Source: a virus. Taken from it: 49,987 bases of DNA. Below are positions 13,962 through 20,407 of the stretch, in pieces. The DNA lies in IMG/VR virus record IMGVR_UViG_3300031603_000007, positions 1-49,987 of that record; one strand, given 5' to 3'. The notes under the pieces were generated by a model, which was given only the letters and a program-made list of their open reading frames with translations, made no database searches and was not told the DNA's origin. Numbering within the stretch: the stretch's first letter is position 1; each line of letters begins with the position of its first letter. The position numbers were made by a program, and so were the translations under genes.

Positions 13962-14654
13962 ATGGAAGTAAAAGCAAAAAAATGTAAAGGTCAAAATAAA
14001 GCATTTGGATTTGAAGGGTGTGGTAAGTTGTCTAAATATCGTAAATATGGATTATGTCCTAGTTGTTTATCTAAATGGTTTAACACTACTAATATTGGGC
14101 GAGAATACTTAAATAGCTTAACTATTAAAAGTAAAAATATTTTAACTAAAGAAAAAAATAAAAATAATAAGAAGTTAAAAGATGAATTAACCGATTGGAG
14201 TAAGAAACTTCAAGTAAAGATAAATTACATAATTAGGTTAATTGATAAAGGTTTACCTTGTTTAGCACGTAATATTAAAGCAAAACAAATACACGCTGGA
14301 CACGTATTTGCAAGAGGTGGAAACCAAACTATAAGATATAATTTACATAATATTCATAGACAATCAGCTCAATCAAATCACTATCAAAATGATGATGGTT
14401 TATTAAGAGAGGGTTTGATTAATGAGTACGGACAAGATTACATGAATTTTATAGGAGAATTAAGGCAAACACCAACTTTAAAATATTCTAATGATCAATA
14501 TAAGGAGTTTACAAAAAAAGCTTCTAAAATAGCACTTAGAATTAAGCAAATAAATGAACCTTATAATAAATTAGAACGCATTGACATTAGAAATAAGGTA
14601 AATATAGATTTAGGTATTTATGATGATAAATTTTGTGAATTTATAAGTGATTAA
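13962..14654 (+). CDS. ninG: NinG-like recombination protein
   Basis: 230 residues resembling lambda NinG, a recombination accessory protein. The N-terminal zinc-type region has paired cysteines (KCKG, EGCG, GLCPSCLSKWF). A basic helical linker follows, then the NinG core HAGHVFARGG, YNLHNIHRQ, SNHYQNDDG with conserved histidines. Some homologues carry a cysteine where this protein reads AQSNH. It fits the nearby annealing protein and exonuclease. Confidence 0.8.
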   Translation: MEVKAKKCKGQNKAFGFEGCGKLSKYRKYGLCPSCLSKWFNTTNIGREYLNSLTIKSKNILTKEKNKNNKKLKDELTDWSKKLQVKINYIIRLIDKGLPCLARNIKAKQIHAGHVFARGGNQTIRYNLHNIHRQSAQSNHYQNDDGLLREGLINEYGQDYMNFIGELRQTPTLKYSNDQYKEFTKKASKIALRIKQINEPYNKLERIDIRNKVNIDLGIYDDKFCEFISD

Positions 14655-14680
14655 TTGTATTTTAATTACTATATTGCACA

Positions 14681-14692
14681 TACATTAATGTA
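14681..14692. promoter_or_regulatory. 12-bp palindrome TACATTAATGTA
   Basis: A perfect 12-bp palindrome 11 bases upstream of the start at 14704, in a 49-base gap. It could be a repressor site for the endonuclease-like gene. Confidence 0.4.
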
Positions 14693-14703
14693 ATATAAAT
14701 ATT

Positions 14704-15348
14704 ATGAGATTAGAAATAAAAGAAGGTGCTAGATTTGGGAAATTAACTATAATTTCAGAAGGGGAAACTTTAAGAATACCATCAGGACAAACAAATAGAA
14801 CTTTAAAATGTTTATGTGATTGTGGAAATATCAAAGATATAAGAATTTCGCATTTAACAAGAAACAAAACTATAAGTTGTGGGTGTGTAAAGAAAACAAT
14901 GAACGGTAAAAGTCAAACAGATATAGGTAAACTTTATAGGTCTATAAAATGGAGATGTAATAAAAATTATACAGAAAAACATTTATATTTTGAAAAAGGA
15001 ATAACTGTTTGTGATGAATGGTTGGAAGATTTTGAAGTTTTTGAAAAATGGTGTTTAAGTAATGGGTATGATAATAAACTACAAATAGATAGGGTGAATG
15101 GAAATAAAGGATATAAACCATCAAATTGTAGATTTGTAACATCTAAAGTAAATTGTAATAATCGGTATAATACTTTTTTTGTAGAATATGAAAATGAAAA
15201 AATACCACTAAAAATGTTATTATTAAGACTTAATTATCCTAATAAATATGATACAGTATTATCAAGGATAAAAAGAGGATGGCAAATAGACTTAGCTTTA
15301 TTTAAAAAGCCAAATAATAATTATTCAAATAGAAGAGGTATTAAATAA
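14704..15348 (+). CDS. Endonuclease-like protein of AP2/HNH type
   Basis: 214 residues. The N-terminal domain has a zinc-ribbon pattern (FGKLTII, CLCDCGN, SCGCVKK). The core has YFEKGITVCDEWL, FEVFEKWCLSNGY and QIDRVNGNKGYKPSNCRFVT followed by a conserved N, a pattern seen in free-standing phage homing endonucleases. The C-terminus (YDTVLSRIKRGW) looks like a DNA-binding repeat. It differs from the three NUMOD4 enzymes and sits alone between ninG and the replication genes. Confidence 0.7.
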   Translation: MRLEIKEGARFGKLTIISEGETLRIPSGQTNRTLKCLCDCGNIKDIRISHLTRNKTISCGCVKKTMNGKSQTDIGKLYRSIKWRCNKNYTEKHLYFEKGITVCDEWLEDFEVFEKWCLSNGYDNKLQIDRVNGNKGYKPSNCRFVTSKVNCNNRYNTFFVEYENEKIPLKMLLLRLNYPNKYDTVLSRIKRGWQIDLALFKKPNNNYSNRRGIK

Positions 15349-15389
15349 TATTAGAAAAATAGCAATTAAAAAACTTAAAAATTTAAAGA

Positions 15390-15827
15390 ATGGAATGTAA
15401 ACTAATCAAAGAATTAGTAGAGCGAGAAAGTGGCATTAGTAATTTAGCCAAAAAATCGAGAATTAGAAGTTTAACAAATTATAGGTTTGTTTATTTCGCA
15501 TTATGTCGTAAGTTTGTACCACAAGCATCACTTCATAAAATAGCTTTAACAGTTGGGCTGAAAAATCACGCTACAACAATTAATGGTATTGAAAAATTTG
15601 AGCAATTAAAAGGTAGTAAATATTTCTCTGAATATTATAGATGTTATTTAAACTTATCAAGTGGGTTAAAAAGGGATAAAGGCTTAGAATATGATTTGTC
15701 TTTCAAATCCGTAGATGAAGTAAAAGATTATTTTAGAGTAAATGAAATATTAAAAACTGCCAAAACTCACGAAATAATAACAAAGTTACAAAACAGAATA
15801 GTAGAAATTAATAAAAACAATAAATAA
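15390..15827 (+). CDS. DnaA domain IV-like DNA-binding protein
   Basis: 145 residues. The middle resembles the C-terminal DNA-binding domain of DnaA: a basic helix with RFVYFALCRKFV, then SLHKIALTVGLKNHATTINGIEKFEQL, where NHATTINGI stands for the DnaA signature DHSTVIHA. No AAA+ domain is present. It may bind origin sequences, recruiting or competing with host DnaA. It heads a replication cluster with the SSB-like and ATPase genes. The exact role is inferred. Confidence 0.7.
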   Translation: MECKLIKELVERESGISNLAKKSRIRSLTNYRFVYFALCRKFVPQASLHKIALTVGLKNHATTINGIEKFEQLKGSKYFSEYYRCYLNLSSGLKRDKGLEYDLSFKSVDEVKDYFRVNEILKTAKTHEIITKLQNRIVEINKNNK

Positions 15828-15829
15828 TT

Positions 15830-16174
15830 ATGAGTGAAGTAATTGGAAAAATTTACAGAAAAGATGAAACTAAAACTTTTGGAGAAAAAGGATTTAGAAA
15901 AAGAGAGTTTATTATAGTTACTGCTGACGAATATCCACAGCATATATTACTAGAATTGATACAAGATAAATGCGACATTTTAGACAGCTACAAAGTTGGC
16001 GACGACGTGAAAGTATCTGTTAATTTAAACGGTAGATTATGGACTAACCCTGAAGGTGTAGAGAAGTGTTTTAATGCTATTCAAGGGTGGAGAATTGAGA
16101 AAGTAACCGAAGAAACTACTAAAAATGTAGATCCAAAACCACTTGGTGATAGTCAAGATAATTTACCGTTTTAA
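15830..16174 (+). CDS. DUF3127 SSB-like protein
   Basis: 114 residues matching DUF3127, an OB-fold-like family of Bacteroidota: VIGKIYRKDETKTFGEKGFRK-type start, REFIIVTADEYPQHILLE, YKVGDDVKVSVNLNGR and GWRIEKV. The C-terminus ends DNLPF, like the acidic tip of SSB proteins that recruits replication partners. A role as phage single-stranded DNA-binding protein is likely. Two bases separate it from the DnaA-like gene. Confidence 0.75.
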   Translation: MSEVIGKIYRKDETKTFGEKGFRKREFIIVTADEYPQHILLELIQDKCDILDSYKVGDDVKVSVNLNGRLWTNPEGVEKCFNAIQGWRIEKVTEETTKNVDPKPLGDSQDNLPF

Positions 16175-16176
16175 TT

Positions 16177-16236
16177 ATGACAGAACAAGAAATCAACGAA
16201 ATTTTAGTAACATTTGAAACAATTGGATATGACTAA
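16177..16236 (+). CDS. Tiny open frame (19 aa), doubtful
   Basis: A 19-residue frame (MTEQEINEILVTFETIGYD) begins two bases after the SSB-like stop and overlaps the next gene's start by eight bases. The packing and ATTATG context resemble real genes here, but the length makes it uncertain. It may only couple translation to the next gene. Confidence 0.3.
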   Translation: MTEQEINEILVTFETIGYD

Positions 16237-16351
16237 ATACACATTTCCACAAGTTAAAAATGATAAATATAACGTTATCATTAAAGCTGAAAACGAAGAA
16301 GTGGCAAAACACAGATATGAAGTTTTATACGGAATCGAGCCTGATGTATAA
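16229..16351 (+). CDS. Hypothetical protein (40 aa)
   Basis: 40 residues (MTKYTFPQVKNDKYNVIIKA). The pattern KYNVIIKAENEEVAKHRYEV looks like one beta-alpha unit. No family is recognised. The promoter box of the third pseudoknot RNA lies nine bases after its stop. Confidence 0.5.
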   Translation: MTKYTFPQVKNDKYNVIIKAENEEVAKHRYEVLYGIEPDV

Positions 16352-16360
16352 TTAATTTCG

Positions 16361-16468
16361 TATCTTTGTAACTAGTTATGCTCTAACATCATAGTAACTA
16401 AAGGAATTATTATAAAGTCTTATTTTGAAAGTGGATGTTAGAGCCTACTTGATAAATAGGACTTTTTT
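16361..16468 (+). ncRNA. Pseudoknot small-RNA candidate, copy 3
   Basis: The clearest member. A -7 box TATCTTTG (16361-16368) precedes A1 GCTCTAACATC (16380-16390), B1 AAAGTCTTATTT (16414-16425), A2 GATGTTAGAGC (16434-16444) and B2 AAATAGGACTTT (16454-16465), ending in a T-run to 16468. A1-A2 is a perfect 11 bp. B1-B2 is 12 bp with one G-U. Spacers are 23, 8 and 9. B1-B2 alone is an intrinsic terminator, and A2 lies in its loop, so both stems together make a pseudoknot. It lies between two genes with no coding potential. Confidence 0.7.
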
Positions 16469-16512
16469 AATTTAATTAACTTTTGTTTGTTTAGTAAAAC
16501 ATTCACAACATT

Positions 16513-16728
16513 ATGCCAAATGTAAAATTATTATTTTGCGGTACAGAACAAAGTGAAACACAAGAACATCAATTACAATGCTATTCAAACACTAATAACG
16601 AGATTTATATAGGGATTGATGGAGATGTAAATAATGATTATTTTAAAGGTTTTCTTTGTTTAGATAAATCAACAGCTATCAAGCTACATAGAGAGTTGAA
16701 AAAACAAATTTCATTCTTAAACGATTAG
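16513..16728 (+). CDS. Hypothetical protein (71 aa)
   Basis: 71 residues, strand-rich (VKLLFCGTEQSETQEHQLQC), with a C-terminal helix (STAIKLHRELKKQI). Not recognised. First gene after the pseudoknot RNA, two bases before the DUF4373 gene. Confidence 0.6.
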   Translation: MPNVKLLFCGTEQSETQEHQLQCYSNTNNEIYIGIDGDVNNDYFKGFLCLDKSTAIKLHRELKKQISFLND

Positions 16729-16730
16729 TA

Positions 16731-17600
16731 ATGGCTAAGGATTTACCATACTTCAAATTTTTCTGCTCAGAGTGGAATGATGGAGATATAACTCTTGAAA
16801 CATACGAACATCAAGGTTTATTTATAAATATTTGCTCTTACTATTGGAGTAATGAATGTAATGTGCCTTATGATAAATTATTAAAGAGGTTTAGGGGTTG
16901 TGATGACCTTTTAAATGATTTGAGTGCTGCTGGTTTGTTTAAAATAGTTGAAGGTAGGTATTTATCAATTAGTTTTTTAGACGAACAACAAGAAGAGAGG
17001 GAAGAAACTTCCAAAAAAAATAGTTATGCTGGTAAATTATCAGCAAAAAAGAGAGCATTAAAGAAGTTAGAAGAACAAAAATCCAACGAACTTACAACGG
17101 AAAATCAACGAGCGTTAAATTTACGTTCAACGGAAACTCAACCATTAAGAGAAGAGAAGATAAGAGAAGAAGAGATAATAGAAGATAATATAGAATTATA
17201 TAGAAGTTTCGCTCATCTTAAATTATCAACAGAAGATTTTAATAAGCTATTAGAAAAATATAATAAAGAACAAATTGATAACATATTAAATAATATAGAA
17301 AACTTTAAAAATAATAAAAAATATAAATCACTTTATTTAACTTCTTTAAACTGGCTAAAAAGAGAATATCCAAATAAAGAAGATTTTGTACCTAAAATAC
17401 CATACCCGACTAAAGATGATGAAGTTTTTAAATATGCAGTTACTGTTTTTAAAACAAAAGAAGAATATTGGAAACATAAAGAAGCTCTAAGAATACAGTT
17501 TGTTTCTTGGTCTGTTAGTGGTTGGAAAGATTACAAAAATCAGCCAATTATTAATTGGAAAAAATCAGTTTGCGATAAAATAAACTTTTTAATAAAATAA
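16731..17600 (+). CDS. DUF4373-type replication protein
   Basis: 289 residues. The N-terminal domain matches the DUF4373 / Lin1244-like pattern seen in phage replication initiators: MAKDLPYFKFFCSEWNDGDI, the helix GLFINICSYYWSNEC, and YLSISFLDEQQEER. A charged linker follows (about residues 85-150), then a C-terminal helical domain (FNKLLEKYNKEQIDNILNNI). It probably acts with the ATPase at 18081 as an initiator or helicase loader; this is inferred from position. Confidence 0.7.
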   Translation: MAKDLPYFKFFCSEWNDGDITLETYEHQGLFINICSYYWSNECNVPYDKLLKRFRGCDDLLNDLSAAGLFKIVEGRYLSISFLDEQQEEREETSKKNSYAGKLSAKKRALKKLEEQKSNELTTENQRALNLRSTETQPLREEKIREEEIIEDNIELYRSFAHLKLSTEDFNKLLEKYNKEQIDNILNNIENFKNNKKYKSLYLTSLNWLKREYPNKEDFVPKIPYPTKDDEVFKYAVTVFKTKEEYWKHKEALRIQFVSWSVSGWKDYKNQPIINWKKSVCDKINFLIK

Positions 17601-17604
17601 AATT

Positions 17605-18099
17605 ATGATAAAACCATTTGAGATAATACAAAGTTTAGACAGAGTAGTTAATAATTTAAAATACCAATTTAAATTTTCAAAGAACAAAAAAGAATCTGAA
17701 AGTATTGTTAAGGAATTAACAAAAGCTAGAAATGATTTTAACACTGTTTTAAATAATACGTTTCAGTCCGATGCTTTAGAAACTTTAATTTTAGAATTGG
17801 TAATAACCAAAATAAAGTTAGAATATAAATCTGATGATGCTAGAGTTTACGATTTAGAATTATATTTATCGCAACTTAGCCAAATAGTAAAAGACGGAAA
17901 AGACGTTAAAGCATCTGAATTAATTAGCGTTTTGAAACTTCCTTACGAAAAAATGATGACTAAAGATTTTGACGAGAAACAAGATTTGTTAAGAGTTCAA
18001 AAGATGATGGAGAAAGTACCAACTAATGATAGCTTTTTGAAAATCATACAAGAATTTATGGATATACTAAAAACTGATATATGTTTAACGAAGAAGTAA
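17605..18099 (+). CDS. Hypothetical protein in the replication cluster (164 aa)
   Basis: 164 residues, almost wholly helical and charged (VVNNLKYQFKFSKNKKESES). No family is recognised. It overlaps the ATPase start by 19 bases, which suggests joint translation and possibly a joint complex. A helicase-loader or adaptor role is a guess. Confidence 0.6.
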   Translation: MIKPFEIIQSLDRVVNNLKYQFKFSKNKKESESIVKELTKARNDFNTVLNNTFQSDALETLILELVITKIKLEYKSDDARVYDLELYLSQLSQIVKDGKDVKASELISVLKLPYEKMMTKDFDEKQDLLRVQKMMEKVPTNDSFLKIIQEFMDILKTDICLTKK

Positions 18100-18881
18100 G
18101 AAAAGAGCAAATTCAACGCCACGCAAGTCTTAAAATAGATAGAAGTAAGAAAATAGATTATCCACCAGTTATGTTATCAATAGGGCAGACTACTTTAGGG
18201 CAAACAATATATCCAATACCATTTGGTAGTTATGGAAACTTCTCAGCATTAAAAGGAGGTACTAAAGTTGGTAAATCTTATTTTAAGAGTTTATTAATTG
18301 CAAGTTACATTGGGGGGAACGCTATAAATTATGCAAGTGATTTTAAAAGCCATAGAGTTGGTAATTTAGCAATATTAGACTTTGATACAGAACAAGGTGA
18401 ATGGCACTCGCAAATGGGCGCAAAAAGAGTTGATACTATTGTTGGGGATAGCTACCAACATTACCATCCGTTTATGTTAAGAGAATTAGACTATAATGAA
18501 AGAGTTGATTTTTTAGAATATGAAATATTTACTAAATTTAAAGATAAAGTAGGTTTAGTTATTATTGATGGTATTGCAGATTTAGTTGCTGATGTAAACT
18601 CACTACAAGAATCAAATGAAATGGTACAAAAATTAATGAGTTGGAGTACTTTAAGCAAAGCACATATAATTGTTGTAATCCATACTAATTTTGGAACAAA
18701 TAAAGCAACTGGACATTTAGGATCTGCAATCGAGAAAAAAGCAGAAACAGTTTGCCAATTAGAAAGAGAAGATGATGCAACAAAAGTTAGTTTTCCTTTT
18801 TGCAGAGGATTTAAGATTGACGAATTTAGTTTTAAATTAGACGAAAACGGATTACCATATACAACAACACTAGAATATTAA
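18081..18881 (+). CDS. RecA/RepA-fold ATPase, probable replicative helicase
   Basis: 266 residues with a P-loop at about 57-67 (ALKGGTKVGKSY), a strand LAILDFDTEQG near 97-106, Walker B VGLVIIDGIADL at about 157-168, and a later HTN motif (IIVVIHTNFGT). This matches hexameric RepA-like or AAA_25 helicases that unwind DNA at phage and plasmid origins. It has no DnaB N-terminal domain. With the DUF4373 and SSB-like proteins it forms the replication core. Confidence 0.75.
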   Translation: MFNEEVRKEQIQRHASLKIDRSKKIDYPPVMLSIGQTTLGQTIYPIPFGSYGNFSALKGGTKVGKSYFKSLLIASYIGGNAINYASDFKSHRVGNLAILDFDTEQGEWHSQMGAKRVDTIVGDSYQHYHPFMLRELDYNERVDFLEYEIFTKFKDKVGLVIIDGIADLVADVNSLQESNEMVQKLMSWSTLSKAHIIVVIHTNFGTNKATGHLGSAIEKKAETVCQLEREDDATKVSFPFCRGFKIDEFSFKLDENGLPYTTTLEY

Positions 18882-18886
18882 AAAAA

Positions 18887-19117
18887 ATGAACAAAACACA
18901 GAAAATACTCGCTTGTGAAGGCAATATAAAATATGAATGTATTCAGCACGTTGTAGGTTGCTCACCTCAAATGGTTTATAGCGTTTTAAATTCTATGCTT
19001 AAAGGTGAAGAATACAAACCAAAACACAAAGGTCGTATTAATGAAACTTCACTAAAAACAAGAGAAATTCAACCGAAAATATTTAGAACTAAATTCAAAA
19101 CTTCACAATTAAGATAA
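18887..19117 (+). CDS. Small helix-turn-helix protein (76 aa)
   Basis: 76 residues. Residues about 15-40 fit a helix-turn-helix (KYECIQHVVGCSPQMVYSVL), followed by a basic tail. It may be a regulator or DNA-binding accessory to the ATPase gene five bases upstream. Family not recognised. Confidence 0.55.
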   Translation: MNKTQKILACEGNIKYECIQHVVGCSPQMVYSVLNSMLKGEEYKPKHKGRINETSLKTREIQPKIFRTKFKTSQLR

Positions 19118-19124
19118 ATTTAAC

Positions 19125-19132
19125 TACCTTTG
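19125..19132 (+). promoter_or_regulatory. Promoter box TACCTTTG before the spanin-like gene
   Basis: An exact TAnnTTTG box ends four bases before the ATG at 19137. Transcription usually starts a few bases after such a box, so this mRNA would be leaderless or nearly so, and the gene could be expressed apart from the replication operon. Confidence 0.5.
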
Positions 19133-19136
19133 AACT

Positions 19137-19583
19137 ATGAGAAACATACTAATATTCATTATGTTAGCTTTATTTGCTTATTTTTTGACAAGTTGTAGAG
19201 CTAAAAGTTACACAACCGATATTCAAAAGGATTCTACAAGCGTAAATACAGTCCTAAAAATCACGCCATCTCAATTAAATAGTTTGGTTATTGATGAGCC
19301 TTGTGATTCGTTAGGAAATATTAAGCCATTTTTCTATACATTCAAAAGTGGCAAAGCAAAGACAATCGTAAAAACTATACATAACAAAATTTACGTTGAG
19401 CAAAATATAGATAGCATTGTAGATTCAGAAGTTACCAAATACAAAAGTACTTTAAAGGATAAAAATGTACGTGTAGAAGTACCTTATATTCCTCGTTGGG
19501 CTTGGTATTCGATAACACTAAACTCACTTTTACTTATTTGGACATTCAAAAAACCGTTACTAAAAATAATTACAGGATTATGA
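19137..19583 (+). CDS. Lipoprotein with C-terminal membrane helix, possible u-spanin
   Basis: 148 residues. The N-terminal signal ends in a lipobox LTSC (Cys20), so the mature N-terminus should be lipidated, probably in the outer membrane. A polar periplasmic stretch follows, then a C-terminal transmembrane helix at about 121-142 (WAWYSITLNSLLLIW) with a basic end. Outer-membrane lipid plus inner-membrane helix is the architecture of unimolecular spanins, which fuse the envelope at lysis. It lies away from the other lysis genes but has its own promoter box. The stop overlaps the next ATG. Confidence 0.65.
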   Translation: MRNILIFIMLALFAYFLTSCRAKSYTTDIQKDSTSVNTVLKITPSQLNSLVIDEPCDSLGNIKPFFYTFKSGKAKTIVKTIHNKIYVEQNIDSIVDSEVTKYKSTLKDKNVRVEVPYIPRWAWYSITLNSLLLIWTFKKPLLKIITGL

Positions 19584-19834
19584 AATATAAATTAATTAGA
19601 GATAGAGATAAATTGACAAAACAATCGCAAGGAATTTTATTCTTAGAATTTAATGAAGATAAAACATTTAAAAGTAAACACGAAGAAATTAAAGTTGGTA
19701 GGAGCTTGTTAATGTCACCATTTAATAAACACTTTACGTGGCTAACTACTTCGATAACTGAAATAACAGAACAAACAGAGGATTATTATCATTTTAAAAC
19801 TGAAAATAGCGAGTATAAACTAACAAAATTATAA
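19580..19834 (+). CDS. Hypothetical protein (84 aa)
   Basis: ATG at 19580 overlaps the previous TGA; a longer upstream frame was not used because it lies inside the spanin-like gene. 84 residues with many strands (HEEIKVGRSLLMSPFNKHFT), possibly a small barrel. Not recognised. Confidence 0.6.
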   Translation: MKYKLIRDRDKLTKQSQGILFLEFNEDKTFKSKHEEIKVGRSLLMSPFNKHFTWLTTSITEITEQTEDYYHFKTENSEYKLTKL

Positions 19835-19837
19835 ATT

Positions 19838-20014
19838 ATGAATATAGATGTAGACAAATTAGACAGAATAGAAATAATTAACCACGCTGGTACAAGTCAG
19901 TTTTTAAATTTTGGTAGATGTTTTGGAGCGTTCAAAGACTTAAACGATTTTAGCTCTTTAGAGTTCAGCTTACAAGACGGAAATAAAACATTAAAAATAT
20001 TTTTAGATAAATAA
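19838..20014 (+). CDS. Hypothetical protein (58 aa)
   Basis: 58 residues, acidic, strand-rich ending (FSLQDGNKTLKIFLDK). No family is recognised. It lies three bases after the previous stop and two before the next start. Confidence 0.5.
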   Translation: MNIDVDKLDRIEIINHAGTSQFLNFGRCFGAFKDLNDFSSLEFSLQDGNKTLKIFLDK

Positions 20015-20016
20015 TT

Positions 20017-20292
20017 ATGAAAATAGAAATATTAGATTTAAAAAAATTAGGTTTTAAAAAAATCCACGTAACAAAATCGGAAAGCGGAGGGAAACCGTAT
20101 GATTATTACACTTTGGAAATTGGAAACGATTATGAAAAACTTTGTTTAATTTCAGATGGCAATAAAAATGATTCAGTTATGATTTTTAACTACGATTCAT
20201 TTGTATTTACAGAAACAACCGAACTAGTACTATTTATTAATATTTTAAGAAATAACTATGAACGACAAAATAAAGTTACAAAATGCAGTTAA
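20017..20292 (+). CDS. Hypothetical protein (91 aa)
   Basis: 91 residues beginning MKIEILDLKKLGFKKIHVTK, with strand pattern YTLEIGNDYEKLCLIS. It may be a small alpha/beta protein of phage type, with no family named. Its end overlaps the next small gene by 35 bases. Confidence 0.55.
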   Translation: MKIEILDLKKLGFKKIHVTKSESGGKPYDYYTLEIGNDYEKLCLISDGNKNDSVMIFNYDSFVFTETTELVLFINILRNNYERQNKVTKCS

Positions 20293-20398
20293 TTTCGTAA
20301 GAAGCGAGTTGCAAATTGCCCAATCAAAAAAAATGGATAAGATTAGAGATTACACAAAAATAATATTTTTACAAAAATTATTAAATAAATTAATTTAA
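20258..20398 (+). CDS. Hypothetical helical protein (46 aa)
   Basis: 46 residues, helical and basic (VNFVRSELQIAQSKKMDKIR). The overlap with the previous gene and the lack of a family make it tentative. The next gene starts 10 bases later. Confidence 0.4.
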   Translation: MNDKIKLQNAVNFVRSELQIAQSKKMDKIRDYTKIIFLQKLLNKLI

Positions 20399-20407
20399 AC
20401 TAAAAGT

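Noticed and set aside
16378-16386. Two-codon start-stop frames (ATG, one codon, stop) in RNA copies 1 and 3 as leader peptides
   Set aside because: They fall inside the A1 pairing arm, are absent from copy 2, and are easily explained by chance.
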